This document shows positions 39,664 through 53,698 of a DNA stretch of 64,000 bases, piece by piece. This DNA comes from Parahaliea mediterranea (GTDB taxonomy: Bacteria; Pseudomonadota; Gammaproteobacteria; Pseudomonadales; Halieaceae). Location of the stretch: the NCBI RefSeq assembly GCF_003402235.1, contig NZ_QEWO01000005.1, positions 1-64,000 of the forward strand. Direction: 5' to 3'. The notes beneath the pieces were generated by a model that was not told the origin of the DNA, did not search any database, and was given only the letters and a program-made list of their open reading frames with translations. The position numbers were made by a program, and so were the translations under genes. Numbering within the stretch: position 1 is the first letter of the stretch; each line of letters starts with the position of its first letter.

Positions 39664-41562
39664 GTGGACTACCCACAATCGTTTGACGTGATCGTGATCG
39701 GTGGCGGCCATGCCGGCACCGAGGCCTGCCTAGCCGCCGCGCGCATGGGCTGTCGCACCCTGCTGCTGACCCACAGTGTGGATACCCTCGGGCAGATGTC
39801 CTGCAACCCCGCCATCGGCGGCATTGGCAAGAGCCACCTGGTGAAAGAGGTGGATGCCCTGGGCGGCGCCATGGCCCGGGCCACCGACCGTGCCGGCATC
39901 CAGTTTCGCATCCTCAACGCCCGCAAGGGCCCAGCGGTGCGCGCTACCCGCGCCCAGGCCGACCGGGTGCTGTATCGCAACGCCATTCGCGAGATGCTGG
40001 AGCAACAGGAAAACCTCAGCATTTTCCAGCAGGCGGTGGACGACCTGCTGATCGAAAACGGCCGGGTGGCCGGGGCGGTGACCCAGATGGGCCTGACCTT
40101 CCGGGCGCCGGCGGTGGTGCTGACCACCGGTACCTTCCTCGGCGGCAAGATTCATATCGGCCTGCAAAACAGTGCCGGCGGGCGCGCCGGCGACGCGCCG
40201 GCCATCGCCCTGGCCCAGCGCCTGCGGGAACTGCCGTTTCGAGTGGAGCGCCTGAAAACCGGCACACCGCCGCGCATTGACGCGCGCTCGGTGGATTTCA
40301 CCCATCTCGAACAGCAGTGGGGCGACACGCCCCTGCCGGTCATGTCCTACCTGGGCAGTGTGCAAGAGCACCCCGAGCAGCGCTGCTGCTGGATTACCTA
40401 CACCAACGAGCACACCCACGACATCATCCGCGGCGGTCTCGATCGCTCGCCCATGTACTCCGGCGTGATCGAGGGCGTGGGGCCGCGCTACTGCCCGAGC
40501 GTAGAGGACAAAATCCACCGTTTTGCCGACAAGACCTCGCACCAGGTTTTCATCGAGCCCGAGGGGCTCACCTCCACCGAGCTCTACCCCAACGGCATCT
40601 CCACCAGCCTGCCCTTTGATGTGCAGTACGCCATGGTGCGCTCCATCGCCGGCTTCGAAAACGCCCACATCACCCGCCCCGGCTACGCCATCGAATACGA
40701 CTTTTTCGACCCGCGGGACTTGCACTACTCGCTGGAGACCCGCGCCGTGCCCGGCCTGTACTTTGCCGGCCAGATCAACGGCACCACCGGCTACGAAGAG
40801 GCCGCGGCCCAGGGGCTGCTGGCGGGCCTGAACGCCGGCCTGGCGGTGAAGGGCGAAAGCCCCTGGTGCCCGCGCCGGGACGAGGCCTACATCGGTGTGC
40901 TGGTGGACGATTTGATCACCATGGGCACCCACGAGCCCTACCGCATGTTCACCTCCCGCGCCGAGTACCGCCTGTTGCTGCGCGAGGACAACGCCGACCT
41001 GCGCCTTACCGAAAAGGGCCGCCAACTCGGCCTGGTGGACGATGCCCGCTGGGCCCGTTTCGAGGCCAAGCGCGAAGCCATCGCCGCCGAGACCGCCCGC
41101 CTGGCGGCCACTTTCGTGCACCCGTCCACGGACGAGGCGGCGCAGCTGGCGGGCAAACTGGACAAGCCTCTGACCCGCGAGTACTCCCTGGCCGACCTGC
41201 TGAAACGCCCGGAGCTGACCTACGCCGATATCGCCGGCCTCAAGGGACAGCCCCTGGCCGATACCCAGGCGGCGGAACAGGTGCAGATCCAGGCCAAGTA
41301 CGCCGGTTACATCGACCGCCAGCAGGAGGAGATTGACCGCCTGCGCCGCTACGAGCACACCCTGCTGCCCGAGGATTTTGACTACAGCTTGGTGGACGGC
41401 TTGTCCAACGAGGTCAAGCAGAAGCTGGGCGATGCCCGACCGCAAACCCTGGCCCGGGCCAGCCGCATTCCCGGCGTGACGCCGGCGGCAGTGTCCCTGC
41501 TGCTGATCTACCTGAAAAAACGCGGTGCGCTGGAGCGCGCCGGCCAGCGCCAGTCCGCCTGA
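39664..41562 (+). CDS. mnmG: tRNA uridine-5-carboxymethylaminomethyl modification enzyme MnmG (GidA)
   Basis: 632-residue FAD enzyme, partner of MnmE in wobble-uridine modification. The N-terminal dinucleotide fold [18 protein letters not shown] is followed by the family motifs [31 protein letters not shown] and TGTFLGG, and the C-terminal [20 protein letters not shown] domain that contacts MnmE. The start is GTG with GAGGA upstream. It begins an operon with rsmG, parA and parB. Confidence 0.99.
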   Translation: MDYPQSFDVIVIGGGHAGTEACLAAARMGCRTLLLTHSVDTLGQMSCNPAIGGIGKSHLVKEVDALGGAMARATDRAGIQFRILNARKGPAVRATRAQADRVLYRNAIREMLEQQENLSIFQQAVDDLLIENGRVAGAVTQMGLTFRAPAVVLTTGTFLGGKIHIGLQNSAGGRAGDAPAIALAQRLRELPFRVERLKTGTPPRIDARSVDFTHLEQQWGDTPLPVMSYLGSVQEHPEQRCCWITYTNEHTHDIIRGGLDRSPMYSGVIEGVGPRYCPSVEDKIHRFADKTSHQVFIEPEGLTSTELYPNGISTSLPFDVQYAMVRSIAGFENAHITRPGYAIEYDFFDPRDLHYSLETRAVPGLYFAGQINGTTGYEEAAAQGLLAGLNAGLAVKGESPWCPRRDEAYIGVLVDDLITMGTHEPYRMFTSRAEYRLLLREDNADLRLTEKGRQLGLVDDARWARFEAKREAIAAETARLAATFVHPSTDEAAQLAGKLDKPLTREYSLADLLKRPELTYADIAGLKGQPLADTQAAEQVQIQAKYAGYIDRQQEEIDRLRRYEHTLLPEDFDYSLVDGLSNEVKQKLGDARPQTLARASRIPGVTPAAVSLLLIYLKKRGALERAGQRQSA

Positions 41563-41572
41563 GGGGGTTGGC

Positions 41573-42241
41573 GTGGCAGAAGCTGTGGCCGGAGACGGCA
41601 AAGCGGGAATCGACCCTGCCCTGCGCAGCGCGCTGGAAGACGGCTGTCGGCAACTGGGCCTGGCCCTTGCCGATCGCCAGCAGCAGCAGCTGTGGGATTA
41701 CCTCACCCTGCTGGCCAAATGGAACCGGGCCTATAACCTCACCGCCGTGCGCGATCCGGCGGACATGGTGCGCAAGCACCTGCTGGACAGTCTGGCCATT
41801 GCGCCGCTGGTTGACGGGCAGCGCCTGATCGATGTCGGCACCGGCGGCGGCCTGCCGGGTGTGCCCCTGTCCATTGTGTATCCCGAGCGCGAGATTCACC
41901 TGCTGGACAGCAACTCCAAAAAGACCCGCTTTCTTTTTCAGGTGAAAACTGCATTGGGCTTGGATAACATGGCCGTGCATCATGCGCGGGTCGAATCACA
42001 CCAGCCCGCGGCGCCCTTTGAAGCCGTGCTATCCCGGGCCTTTGCCTCGCTACAGGACATGGTGGCCGGCTGCCGGCACCTGCTGGCCCCGGGCGGCCAG
42101 TTCCTGGCCATGAAAGGCCAGTATCCCGGGGCGGAACTGGAGGCCGTGGCCAGCGTGTGCGACATCCGGGCGGTAACGCAGGTGTCGGTACCGGGCCTTG
42201 CGCAGCAGCGACATCTGGTGGCCATGACCCTGCGTGGCTGA
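41573..42241 (+). CDS. rsmG: 16S rRNA m7G527 methyltransferase RsmG (GidB)
   Basis: 222-residue SAM-dependent methyltransferase acting on G527 of 16S rRNA. The motifs are WNRAYNLTAVRDP, HLLDSLAIAP, the SAM-binding DVGTGGGLPGVPLSI, LLDSNSKKTRFL and SRAFASL. I chose the GTG at 41573, 10 bp after the mnmG stop, because GAGGGGG lies directly upstream; frames extending further left overlap mnmG and add non-homologous residues. Confidence 0.97.
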   Translation: MAEAVAGDGKAGIDPALRSALEDGCRQLGLALADRQQQQLWDYLTLLAKWNRAYNLTAVRDPADMVRKHLLDSLAIAPLVDGQRLIDVGTGGGLPGVPLSIVYPEREIHLLDSNSKKTRFLFQVKTALGLDNMAVHHARVESHQPAAPFEAVLSRAFASLQDMVAGCRHLLAPGGQFLAMKGQYPGAELEAVASVCDIRAVTQVSVPGLAQQRHLVAMTLRG

Positions 42242-42336
42242 GCCTGCCGCTTGGTGTCGACCCAGCGACCGGCCGCGAGCGCCGGGCGGTTGGCCATCGG
42301 TCCATCGATACAGGGACATAGGAACATAAATTCAGC

Positions 42337-43188
42337 GTGGCCAGAATACTCGCAGTAGCGAACCAGAAAGGCGGGGTCGGCAAGACCACCACCTGTGTCA
42401 ACCTGGCGGCTTCCCTCGCCGCCGCCAAAAAGCGGGTTCTGCTGGTGGACCTGGATCCCCAGGGCAACGCCACCATGGGCAGCGGTGTCGACAAACACGC
42501 GGTGGAGCACAGCATCTACGACCTGCTGGTGCACGCCGTGCCGGTGCTGAATATCGTGGTGACGGACTCAGGCGGCGGCTATTCGGTGCTGCCGGCCAAT
42601 GGCGACCTTACCGCCGCCGAGGTGGAGCTGGTGGGGGTGGCCGGGCGTGAACGCCGCCTGCGGGACGCCCTGGAAGAAGTCGACGTGCTGTTCGACTATA
42701 TCCTCATCGACTGCCCGCCCTCCCTGAACCTTCTGACCCTCAACGCCCTGGTGGCGGCCGAGGGGGTCATCATCGCCATGCAGTGCGAATACTACGCCCT
42801 GGAAGGTTTGTCGGCCCTGATGGATACCATCACCCAGGTGGCCGCGGCGGTGAACCCCCAACTCACCGTGGAGGGTATCCTGCGCACCATGTACGACCCG
42901 CGCAACAGCCTGACCAACGATGTCTCCGCCCAGTTGCACAGCCATTTCGCCGGCAAGGTTTACCGCACGGTGATACCGCGTAATGTGCGCCTGGCGGAAG
43001 CCCCCAGCCATGGCGTGCCGGTGATGTACTACGATCGCTACTCGCGCGGTTCCAAGGCCTACATGGCGCTGGCCGGCGAGATTATTCGCCGCAATGAGGG
43101 CGCCGCGCCGGCGGTTGATGACAGCCAGGACAGCGCCGCCATCGTCACCCCGACCCTGATCATGGCAACCGACGGAGACAGCCAATGA
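42337..43188 (+). CDS. parA: Chromosome partition ATPase ParA (Soj)
   Basis: Walker-type ATPase of 283 residues that moves ParB-parS complexes over the nucleoid. The deviant Walker A is QKGGVGKTTTCVNLAASLA; DLDPQGNATMGSGVD and YILIDCPPSLNLLTLNAL follow. It starts at GTG after an AGGAA. It lacks the N-terminal helix-turn-helix of plasmid type Ia ParA, so it is the chromosomal form. The stop overlaps the parB ATG by four bases. Confidence 0.98.
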   Translation: MARILAVANQKGGVGKTTTCVNLAASLAAAKKRVLLVDLDPQGNATMGSGVDKHAVEHSIYDLLVHAVPVLNIVVTDSGGGYSVLPANGDLTAAEVELVGVAGRERRLRDALEEVDVLFDYILIDCPPSLNLLTLNALVAAEGVIIAMQCEYYALEGLSALMDTITQVAAAVNPQLTVEGILRTMYDPRNSLTNDVSAQLHSHFAGKVYRTVIPRNVRLAEAPSHGVPVMYYDRYSRGSKAYMALAGEIIRRNEGAAPAVDDSQDSAAIVTPTLIMATDGDSQ

Positions 43189-44090
43189 CAGCGAGAAAAC
43201 GCGGCCTCGGGCGTGGGCTGGATGCCCTGCTCGGTGCCTCTGCTACCGCCCAGCAGGCCGTGGCCTCGGCGGAAGCCGCCGTTGACCAGGGCGGGGCCGA
43301 TGCCGACAAAAGCCTGCGCACCCTGCCGGTGGATTTGATCCAGCGCGGCAAATACCAGCCGCGCCGGGATATCGACCCGGAGTCACTGCAGGAGCTGGCG
43401 GACAGCATCAAGGCCCAGGGCGTGATGCAGCCCATTGTGGTGCGCAAAATCTCCGACAAAAAATACGAGATCATCGCCGGCGAGAGGCGCTGGCGCGCCA
43501 CGCAGCTGGCCGGGCTGGACAGTATCCCGGCGGTGATTCGCGATGTGCCCGATGAGGCCGCCATTGCCATGGCGCTGATCGAGAACATCCAGCGTGAAGA
43601 CCTGAATCCGATGGAAGAAGCCATTGCCCTGCAGCGCCTGCAGCAGGAATTTGAGCTGACCCAACAGGAAGTGGCGACGGCGGTGGGCAAATCCCGCACC
43701 ACCATCACCAACCTGCTGCGCCTGATGAGCCTGGAGGACGATGTGCGGGTGCTGCTGGAGCGCGGCGATTTGGAAATGGGCCACGCCCGGGCACTGCTGG
43801 GCCTGGCGGGCGCTGACCAAAGCCAGGCGGCGCGCACCGTGGTGGGCAAGGGTATGTCGGTACGCCAGACCGAAGCGCTGGTGCGCAGTGTGCTGGCCGC
43901 CAAAAACCGGCCCGCCAGTGCCACGGCCGACCAGCGTATCGACCCCAACATCCGCCAGCTGCAGGACGACCTGTCCCAGCGCCTGGGCGCCAAAGTGCTG
44001 ATCCAGCACAGCGCCAAAGGCCGTGGAAAGCTGGTGCTTTCCTACAGCAGCCTGGATGAGCTGGACGGTATTCTTAGCCACATAAAATAG
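43185..44090 (+). CDS. parB: Chromosome partition protein ParB (Spo0J), parS-binding CTP switch
   Basis: 301 residues. The N-terminal ParB/Srx domain contains QPIVVRKI and the CTP-binding GERRWRATQLAGL; a helix-turn-helix follows (LTQQEVATAVGKSRTTITNL), then a C-terminal dimerisation part. Its targets are almost surely the two TGTTCCACGTGGAACA sites in recF, 14 kb away. Translation is coupled to parA. Confidence 0.98.
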   Translation: MTARKRGLGRGLDALLGASATAQQAVASAEAAVDQGGADADKSLRTLPVDLIQRGKYQPRRDIDPESLQELADSIKAQGVMQPIVVRKISDKKYEIIAGERRWRATQLAGLDSIPAVIRDVPDEAAIAMALIENIQREDLNPMEEAIALQRLQQEFELTQQEVATAVGKSRTTITNLLRLMSLEDDVRVLLERGDLEMGHARALLGLAGADQSQAARTVVGKGMSVRQTEALVRSVLAAKNRPASATADQRIDPNIRQLQDDLSQRLGAKVLIQHSAKGRGKLVLSYSSLDELDGILSHIK

Positions 44091-44246
44091 CCACGGCCGC
44101 GGTCATGCCACAGCATGTGGTGTATCAAAATAGGGCAGCCACCAGATAGTGTGGTTGCTGATAACAAAAAGTTAACATCAAGAAATTTGTTCCTATCTGT
44201 GGGGAACTTGCGGCGAACTTTCGCTGTCCACTCCCCTTCGGCTCGG

Positions 44247-44275
44247 TTGAACCCACCCCTCATTGCACCTATAAT
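44247..44275 (+). promoter_or_regulatory. Promoter of the atp operon
   Basis: TTGAAC and a perfect TATAAT with a 17 bp spacer, 30 bp before the atpI start. Confidence 0.75.
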
Positions 44276-44304
44276 GCGCGCGCCCAAAAGGATGAAGTTT
44301 TCCC

Positions 44305-44724
44305 GTGGAGCAGCGCAGCAGGCGCGATAGCAGACCCATGCCACCGGTTGGTGGCGCTCGAATCGCGAAACCACCTGTTTACCGCATCAGCCTGGCACAA
44401 CTGATGGTGCTGGTCGTGGTGTGTTTGTTGCTGGCGTTTGTGGAACGGGAATGGGTGCTGTCCGCCGTGTGCGGCGGCCTGGTGGCGATCGTGCCGCAGG
44501 CGTGGTTTGCCGCGAAGGCCTTTGCCCACCGCGGCGCGCGTGCCGCCAGGGAGATAGCCAACGCCGGCTATGCCGGAGAGGTGGTGAAGTTTCTCCTTGG
44601 CGCGACGGGATTCGCAGCGGTATTCATCCTGTTGCGGCCAGTGTTTCCGGTGGTGGTGTTTGGCACCTACATCGCAATGCTGGTCATACAGATTACTGGA
44701 AGCTGGATGCTGCTGCGGCAGTAG
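44305..44724 (+). CDS. atpI: ATP synthase subunit I (AtpI)
   Basis: 139-residue membrane protein that helps assemble the c ring. Four hydrophobic segments are visible (LMVLVVVCLLLAF, AVCGGLVAIVPQAWFA, FLLGATGFAAVFIL, VVFGTYIAMLVIQ). The sequence is weakly conserved, as usual for AtpI, but its position at the head of the operon is diagnostic. It starts at GTG; the nearby ATG at 44292 is in another frame. Confidence 0.9.
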   Translation: MEQRSRRDSRPMPPVGGARIAKPPVYRISLAQLMVLVVVCLLLAFVEREWVLSAVCGGLVAIVPQAWFAAKAFAHRGARAAREIANAGYAGEVVKFLLGATGFAAVFILLRPVFPVVVFGTYIAMLVIQITGSWMLLRQ

Positions 44725-44759
44725 GCGGCACAAGAGTACAGACGCAAGAGTTGGATTAG

Positions 44760-45638
<879 letters not shown>

Positions 45639-45676
45639 TTCACACATCAACTCAACCTCTTGGTTATTAACGTTAG

Positions 45677-45913
<237 letters not shown>

Positions 45914-45988
45914 GCCACGGCTGTACGAGCAACGGCTGAGAACGGGGCCGCTTTTTGCGGCCCTTGAGTAATCTGTGAGGAGCACGGC

Positions 45989-46459
45989 GTGAATATTAAT
46001 CTTACGCTTATCGGGCAGATGGTCGCGTTTGTCTGTTTTGTGGTGTTCTGCATGAAGTACGTGTGGCCCCCGCTGTTGGCCGCCATGCAGGAACGCGAAA
46101 AGAAAATTGCTGACGGTCTGGCTGCTGCCGATCGCGCCAACCACGATCTGGAACTGGCCAAAGAGAAGGCGGTAGAACGCCTGAAGGAAGCCAAGGGCGA
46201 AGCGGCGGGCATCATTGATTCCGCCAACAAGCGCGCCAGCCAGATTGTCGAGGAGGCCAAACAGGCCGCCACCGTGGAAGCGGATCGGGTCAAGGCGTCC
46301 GCACAGGCCGAGATCGAGCAGGAAACCAACCGCGCCCGCGAGCAATTGCGCGCGCAGGTGGCGGCGCTGTCACTGGCCGGTGCCGAGAAGGTGCTGGGCA
46401 AGTCCATCGACAAAAGCGTCCATGCCGAGTTGGTAGACCAGCTGGCTTCAGAGCTTTAA
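45989..46459 (+). CDS. atpF: ATP synthase F0 subunit b
   Basis: 156-residue peripheral stalk. An N-terminal membrane helix ([20 protein letters not shown]) is followed by a long charged helix rich in Ala, Lys and Glu that forms the right-handed coiled-coil dimer. GTG start with GAGGAG 7 nt upstream. Confidence 0.98.
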   Translation: MNINLTLIGQMVAFVCFVVFCMKYVWPPLLAAMQEREKKIADGLAAADRANHDLELAKEKAVERLKEAKGEAAGIIDSANKRASQIVEEAKQAATVEADRVKASAQAEIEQETNRAREQLRAQVAALSLAGAEKVLGKSIDKSVHAELVDQLASEL

Positions 46460-46471
46460 AGCGAGGAACCG

Positions 46472-47008
46472 ATGGCTGAACTGAGCACACTGGCGCGACC
46501 CTACGCCAAGGCGGCTTTCGAGTACGCCCGCGATGCGGGTGAACTGGCCGCGTGGGAGGGGCAACTGGCCACCGCGGCAGCGGTTGTTGCCGACCCTGCG
46601 ATGGCGGCGGTGCTGGGCAACCCGGCGCTGACCAACGAGCAGCAGGCGCGTACCCTGACCGATGTGTGCGGCGATGCGCTGGCTGCGCCGGCGCGCAACT
46701 TTGTCAGCATTCTGGCGGACAACAAGCGCCTGGCTCTGTTGCCGGAAATCTATTCCCAGTTCGCCCTGTACAAGGCCAACCAGGAAAAGTCGGTGGATGT
46801 GGAAGTGATTTCCGCCTTCGACCTGGACGACGCCGCCCGCGACAAAATCGCGGCTGCGCTGGGCAAAAAACTGGAGCGCGAGGTGAAAGTCAGCACCTCC
46901 ACCGACGAGAGCCTTCTCGGCGGCGTATTAATCCGGGCCGGTGATCTGGTGATCGACGGGTCTGTGCGCGGCAGGCTGAACAAGCTCGCCGAAGCAATGA
47001 ATTTGTAG
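46472..47008 (+). CDS. atpH: ATP synthase F1 subunit delta
   Basis: 178-residue protein connecting the peripheral stalk to the F1 head. The [18 protein letters not shown] start and the C-terminal [21 protein letters not shown] stretch are family hallmarks. It lies 12 bp after atpF and 16 bp before atpA. Confidence 0.98.
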   Translation: MAELSTLARPYAKAAFEYARDAGELAAWEGQLATAAAVVADPAMAAVLGNPALTNEQQARTLTDVCGDALAAPARNFVSILADNKRLALLPEIYSQFALYKANQEKSVDVEVISAFDLDDAARDKIAAALGKKLEREVKVSTSTDESLLGGVLIRAGDLVIDGSVRGRLNKLAEAMNL

Positions 47009-47024
47009 GATTGAGGAACAGAGC

Positions 47025-48569
<1,545 letters not shown>

Positions 48570-48585
48570 GGCCGAGGCAGCTTAA

Positions 48586-49449
48586 ATGGCAGTCGGAAAA
48601 GAAATACGGACCAAGATCTCCAGCATCCAGAGCACGCAGAAGATCACCTCCGCCATGGAAATGGTGGCGGCGAGCAAAATGCGCAAGGCCCAGGATCGCA
48701 TGGAGCTCGGCAAGCCTTACGCGCGGCGCATGCGCGCCGTGGTGGGCCACATCGCCAACGCCGCCCCCGAGTACCGCCACATGTACATGGTGGAACGCGA
48801 GGTCAAGCGTGTGGGCTTTATCGTGGTGTCCACCGATCGCGGCCTGTGTGGCGGCCTGAACATCAACCTGTTCAAGGCCACCGTCAGGGCCATGAAGCAG
48901 TGGGCGGACCAGGGCGTTGAGATCGACCTCGGCCTGATCGGCGCCAAGGCGGCCGCGTTCTTCAACAGCTACGGTGGCAACGTCACTGCGGCGGTGCGCG
49001 ACATTGGCGAAGAGCCGTCCCTGTCCGACCTGATCGGCTCGGTCAAGACCATGCTGGACGCCTACGCCGACGGCAAGATTGATCGCCTGTTTTTGGTCAG
49101 CAACGAGTTCGTCAACACCATGACCCAGAGCCCCAGCGTGGAGCAGTTGCTGCCCCTGGTGGCCGAGGAGTCGGACGAGATGGCCCACCACTGGGATTAC
49201 ATCTACGAGCCGGATGCCAAGGAACTACTGGAAGGCCTGCTGACCCGCTACATTGAGTCCCAGGTGTACCAGGCCGTGGTAGAGAACGGTGCCTGCGAGC
49301 AGGCTGCGCGGATGCTGGCGATGAAGAACGCCACCGACAACGCCGGCGAGCTGATCGACGACCTGCAGCTGATCTACAACAAGGCGCGCCAGGCGGCGAT
49401 TACCCAGGAGCTGTCCGAGATCGTGAGCGGCGCGGCGGCCATCAGCTAG
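48586..49449 (+). CDS. atpG: ATP synthase F1 subunit gamma
   Basis: 287-residue central rotor shaft. The N-terminal helix [20 protein letters not shown] and the C-terminal [20 protein letters not shown] helix are the antiparallel coiled coil; [15 protein letters not shown] is the conserved Rossmann-like stretch. Confidence 0.99.
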   Translation: MAVGKEIRTKISSIQSTQKITSAMEMVAASKMRKAQDRMELGKPYARRMRAVVGHIANAAPEYRHMYMVEREVKRVGFIVVSTDRGLCGGLNINLFKATVRAMKQWADQGVEIDLGLIGAKAAAFFNSYGGNVTAAVRDIGEEPSLSDLIGSVKTMLDAYADGKIDRLFLVSNEFVNTMTQSPSVEQLLPLVAEESDEMAHHWDYIYEPDAKELLEGLLTRYIESQVYQAVVENGACEQAARMLAMKNATDNAGELIDDLQLIYNKARQAAITQELSEIVSGAAAIS

Positions 49450-49502
49450 GGCCTGGAAAGAATTTGGGCAACGGGCAGGTGCCCGGGCCATCCGGAATTT
49501 GA

Positions 49503-50921
<1,419 letters not shown>

Positions 50922-50945
50922 GGCACGGGTAGTAGAGGGCCCCCT

Positions 50946-51374
50946 ATGGCTATGACAATTCACTGCGACATCGTCAGTGCGGAGGAGGAAATCTTCTCCG
51001 GCCTGGTGGAGCTGCTGGTAGCCACCGGTGAAATGGGTGAGCTCGGCGTCAACTACGGGCACGCCCCCCTGCTGACCGGCCTCAAGCCCGGTCCGGTGCG
51101 CATCGTGACCCAGGGTGGTGACGAAGAGGTGTACTACGTGTCCGGCGGCTTCCTGGAAGTGCAGCCCGGCGTGGTTACCATCCTTGCCGACACCGCCCTG
51201 CGCGCCGACGACGTGGACGAAGCCGCCGCCGAGGAAGCCCGCAAGGAAGCCGAGCACGCCCTGGCCAACCAGACCGGCGAGTTCGACTACGGCCGCGCCT
51301 CCGCCCAGCTGGCCGAGGCCGCCGCCCAGCTTGCCACACTGCGCAAGATGAAAAACCGCGCCGGTCGCGGCTGA
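50946..51374 (+). CDS. atpC: ATP synthase F1 subunit epsilon
   Basis: 142-residue regulatory subunit: N-terminal beta sandwich ([19 protein letters not shown], then [19 protein letters not shown]) and C-terminal two-helix brake. It closes the operon; a strong terminator follows within 25 bp. Confidence 0.98.
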   Translation: MAMTIHCDIVSAEEEIFSGLVELLVATGEMGELGVNYGHAPLLTGLKPGPVRIVTQGGDEEVYYVSGGFLEVQPGVVTILADTALRADDVDEAAAEEARKEAEHALANQTGEFDYGRASAQLAEAAAQLATLRKMKNRAGRG

Positions 51375-51396
51375 TCGCAGCGACAGGTCTTCAAGC

Positions 51397-51424
51397 AACC
51401 CCGGCATTGTCCGGGGTTTTTTTT
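51397..51424 (+). terminator. Intrinsic terminator of the atp operon
   Basis: AACCCCGG, a 6-base loop, CCGGGGTT, then a run of six further T. The stem is perfect over 8 bp. It also ends just before the convergent TrmB gene. Confidence 0.92.
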
Positions 51425-51443
51425 GCCCTGTGCAAAGCGCGCT

Positions 51444-52193
51444 TCAGACCAGCCCCCACAGGGTATCGAACAGCAGTTGCTGCGTATGGGCGATGGCCGG
51501 TGAGTCGATGATCACCACCACCGGGTAGTTCTGGGCCGCTAGGGTGATCATTGCCACTTTCGGTGGGTAGATCGCGATGTACGAGGCGTCGGTGCCTTCC
51601 CCTGCCGGCAGCCACTTGCGCTCGGCGAGTTCAGCGTCGTCGCCACCGGCGCCCACCGCCAGCACCCGCACCCGGATGCCGCGCTCAACCCGCTGGCGGG
51701 TGAAATTGGGGAAGGGGCGGTACAGGTGTTCGCGCAGGGAGCGGGTGGAGATCACCGAATAGCCGCGCTTGGGGTCGCGCCCGGCGCACTCCAGCAGATC
51801 GCGCAACACCAGCTCCACACCGTCATCCCCTTCATAAAAGCGGACATTGCCGGGGCTGAAGGGGGTCTGGGTCTGCTTCAGGGCGGGAATAATGTCATTG
51901 CGCAGCTGCTCCACCGCCTGGTTGAGTGCCTGCTGCTTGCTTTCGGCCAGGTTCATCAGGCGTTCCGGGTCTTCCGCCTGGAACACCCGGCGCCGGCCCT
52001 TGGGGAAGTAGCTCACCACGCCCTTGGTGGCGAGCTGCTTCAGGGTTTCGTAGGCTGTGCCGCGATTGATGCCGGCCTCGGCGGCCACGTCGCGGATGGA
52101 GGCTGGGCCCAGCTTGAGCAGGGCGCGATAAATCTTCACCTGCCGTTCGTCGAGGTCCAGATGGTGCAGCGCGTCGAGCTTTATCGTTGTCAT
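51444..52193 (-). CDS. TrmB-family transcriptional regulator
   Basis: About 249 residues. The N-terminal winged helix is of the TrmB type (LDERQVKIYRALLKLGPASI, then RDVAAEAGINRGTAYETLKQ and GVVSYFPKGRRRVFQAEDPE). A short coiled part and a C-terminal effector domain follow. The ATG at 52193 is chosen; the frame is open to a TTG at 52232 without a ribosome-binding site. It is divergent from glmU-glmS across a 129 bp gap with inverted repeats, so regulation of amino-sugar synthesis is likely. TrmB regulators usually respond to sugars. Confidence 0.85.
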   Translation of the reverse strand: MTTIKLDALHHLDLDERQVKIYRALLKLGPASIRDVAAEAGINRGTAYETLKQLATKGVVSYFPKGRRRVFQAEDPERLMNLAESKQQALNQAVEQLRNDIIPALKQTQTPFSPGNVRFYEGDDGVELVLRDLLECAGRDPKRGYSVISTRSLREHLYRPFPNFTRQRVERGIRVRVLAVGAGGDDAELAERKWLPAGEGTDASYIAIYPPKVAMITLAAQNYPVVVIIDSPAIAHTQQLLFDTLWGLV

Positions 52194-52260
52194 AGATTTT
52201 TTGACAAATAGCGTTGTATTGAAAAAATGCAATATTACTATGTGCCTTCTGCGCGCAATG

Positions 52261-52279
52261 TGTCAAAAAAATAATGACA
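52261..52279. promoter_or_regulatory. Operator-like palindrome between trmB-type gene and glmU
   Basis: TGTCA-N9-TGACA. Its left half is also part of TGTCAAAAAA (52261-52270), which mirrors TTTTTTGACA at 52197-52206 beside the regulator start. The two arms are placed to control both divergent genes. Candidate binding site of the TrmB-type protein. Confidence 0.5.
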
Positions 52280-52322
52280 TGGAGGTTCAGCAGGGCAAAT
52301 GGACAGAACACCGGGGAACATT

Positions 52323-53696
52323 ATGAAGCTAGAAGTCATCGTCCTTGCCGCCGGCAAGGGAACGCGGATGCGTTCCGACAAACCGAAGGTCCTGCACCGT
52401 TTGGCGGGCCGCCCCCTGCTGGACCATGTGCTGGCAACCGCCGAACAGCTGGGCGCCGATCGCCTGCACGTGGTGGTGGGCCATGGCGCCGAACAGGTAC
52501 GCGACGCGCTCAGCGCGCGCACCGTCAATTGGGTGACCCAGCAACAGCAGCTGGGCACGGGCCACGCGGTGCTGCAGGCCCTGCCCCAGGTGGACCCGGC
52601 AGCGACGGTACTGGTGCTCTATGGCGATGTGCCCCTGTTGGGCGTGGACACACTCAAACCGCTGGTGGCCGCCGCCACCAGCGACATGGCCCTGCTCACC
52701 GCCCGGGTGGACGACCCGGCGGGCTATGGCCGCATCGCGCGCGATGCAACCGGCGAGTTTTGCGCGGTGGTTGAGGATCGGGACTGCGACAGCGCCCAGC
52801 GCGCCATCGGCGAAATCAACAGCGGCGTGCTGGCGGCGCCGGCAGCACTGCTGAACGACTACCTGCCCCGGGTCGGCAATGACAACAGCCAGGGCGAATA
52901 CTACCTGCCCGAGGCGCTGGCCCTGCATGTGGCTGCCGGCCATCGTGTGGCCACCCACCAGGCGGCCTCCGAGCTGGAGATTCTCGGGGTTAACGACCGC
53001 CTGCAACTGGCGGCGGTGGAGCGCGCCTACCAGCAGGGGCTGGCCCGGCAGTTGTTGCTGGATGGCGTGCAGCTGGCGGACCCGGCGCGTATCGATATTC
53101 GCGGCTCCCTGCGGTGCGGGCGCGATGTGTTTATCGATGTGAACGCTGTATTCGAGGGCGACGTAGTGCTGGAAGACGGGGTCACCATCGGCCCCAATTG
53201 CCTGGTGAAAAACAGCCGCATTGGCAATGGCACCACGGTCTACGCCATGAGTCACATTGTGGGCAGCACGGTGGCGGCCAAATGCAATGTGGGGCCCTAC
53301 GCGCGCCTGCGCACCGGCACGGAAATGGCAGGCGGCGCCCGCATCGGCAATTTTGTGGAAACCAAAAAAGCCGCTATTGGCCCCGGCAGCAAGGTGAATC
53401 ACCTGTCCTACATTGGTGATTGTGACATGGGCGGCGAGGTGAACATCGGCGCCGGCACCATTACCTGCAATTACGATGGCGTGAACAAACACCGCACCGC
53501 GATTGGCGAAGGCGCCTTTGTCGGCTCCAACAGTACCCTGGTTGCGCCGGTGGCCATCGCAGACGGTGGTTTTGTGGCCGCCGGCTCCACCATTACCAAG
53601 CCGGTGGAGGCGAATGAACTGGCGGTGGGCCGCGGGCGCCAGCGGAACATTGGCAATTGGCAGCGCCCCGGCGCCAGCACCCAGGGAGAGGGTTGA
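52323..53696 (+). CDS. glmU: Bifunctional GlmU, GlcNAc-1-P uridyltransferase / GlcN-1-P acetyltransferase
   Basis: 457-residue enzyme making UDP-GlcNAc for peptidoglycan and LPS. The N-terminal pyrophosphorylase motif LAAGKGTRMRSDKPKVLH is at 7-24; the C-terminal left-handed beta helix has the hexapeptide repeats and the catalytic region GNFVETKKAAIGPGSKVNHL. The ATG at 52323 has GGGGAA just upstream and is preferred to one at 52299. It ends 2 bp before the glmS ATG. Confidence 0.98.
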   Translation: MKLEVIVLAAGKGTRMRSDKPKVLHRLAGRPLLDHVLATAEQLGADRLHVVVGHGAEQVRDALSARTVNWVTQQQQLGTGHAVLQALPQVDPAATVLVLYGDVPLLGVDTLKPLVAAATSDMALLTARVDDPAGYGRIARDATGEFCAVVEDRDCDSAQRAIGEINSGVLAAPAALLNDYLPRVGNDNSQGEYYLPEALALHVAAGHRVATHQAASELEILGVNDRLQLAAVERAYQQGLARQLLLDGVQLADPARIDIRGSLRCGRDVFIDVNAVFEGDVVLEDGVTIGPNCLVKNSRIGNGTTVYAMSHIVGSTVAAKCNVGPYARLRTGTEMAGGARIGNFVETKKAAIGPGSKVNHLSYIGDCDMGGEVNIGAGTITCNYDGVNKHRTAIGEGAFVGSNSTLVAPVAIADGGFVAAGSTITKPVEANELAVGRGRQRNIGNWQRPGASTQGEG

Positions 53697-53698
53697 TT

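Noticed and set aside
39730..41601. 623-codon open frame antisense to mnmG
   Set aside because: Low-complexity, His/Gln/Gly-rich product lying entirely over mnmG; no ribosome-binding site.
52329..53492. 387-codon open frame antisense to glmU
   Set aside because: Lies completely within glmU and shows the composition of a reversed coding strand.
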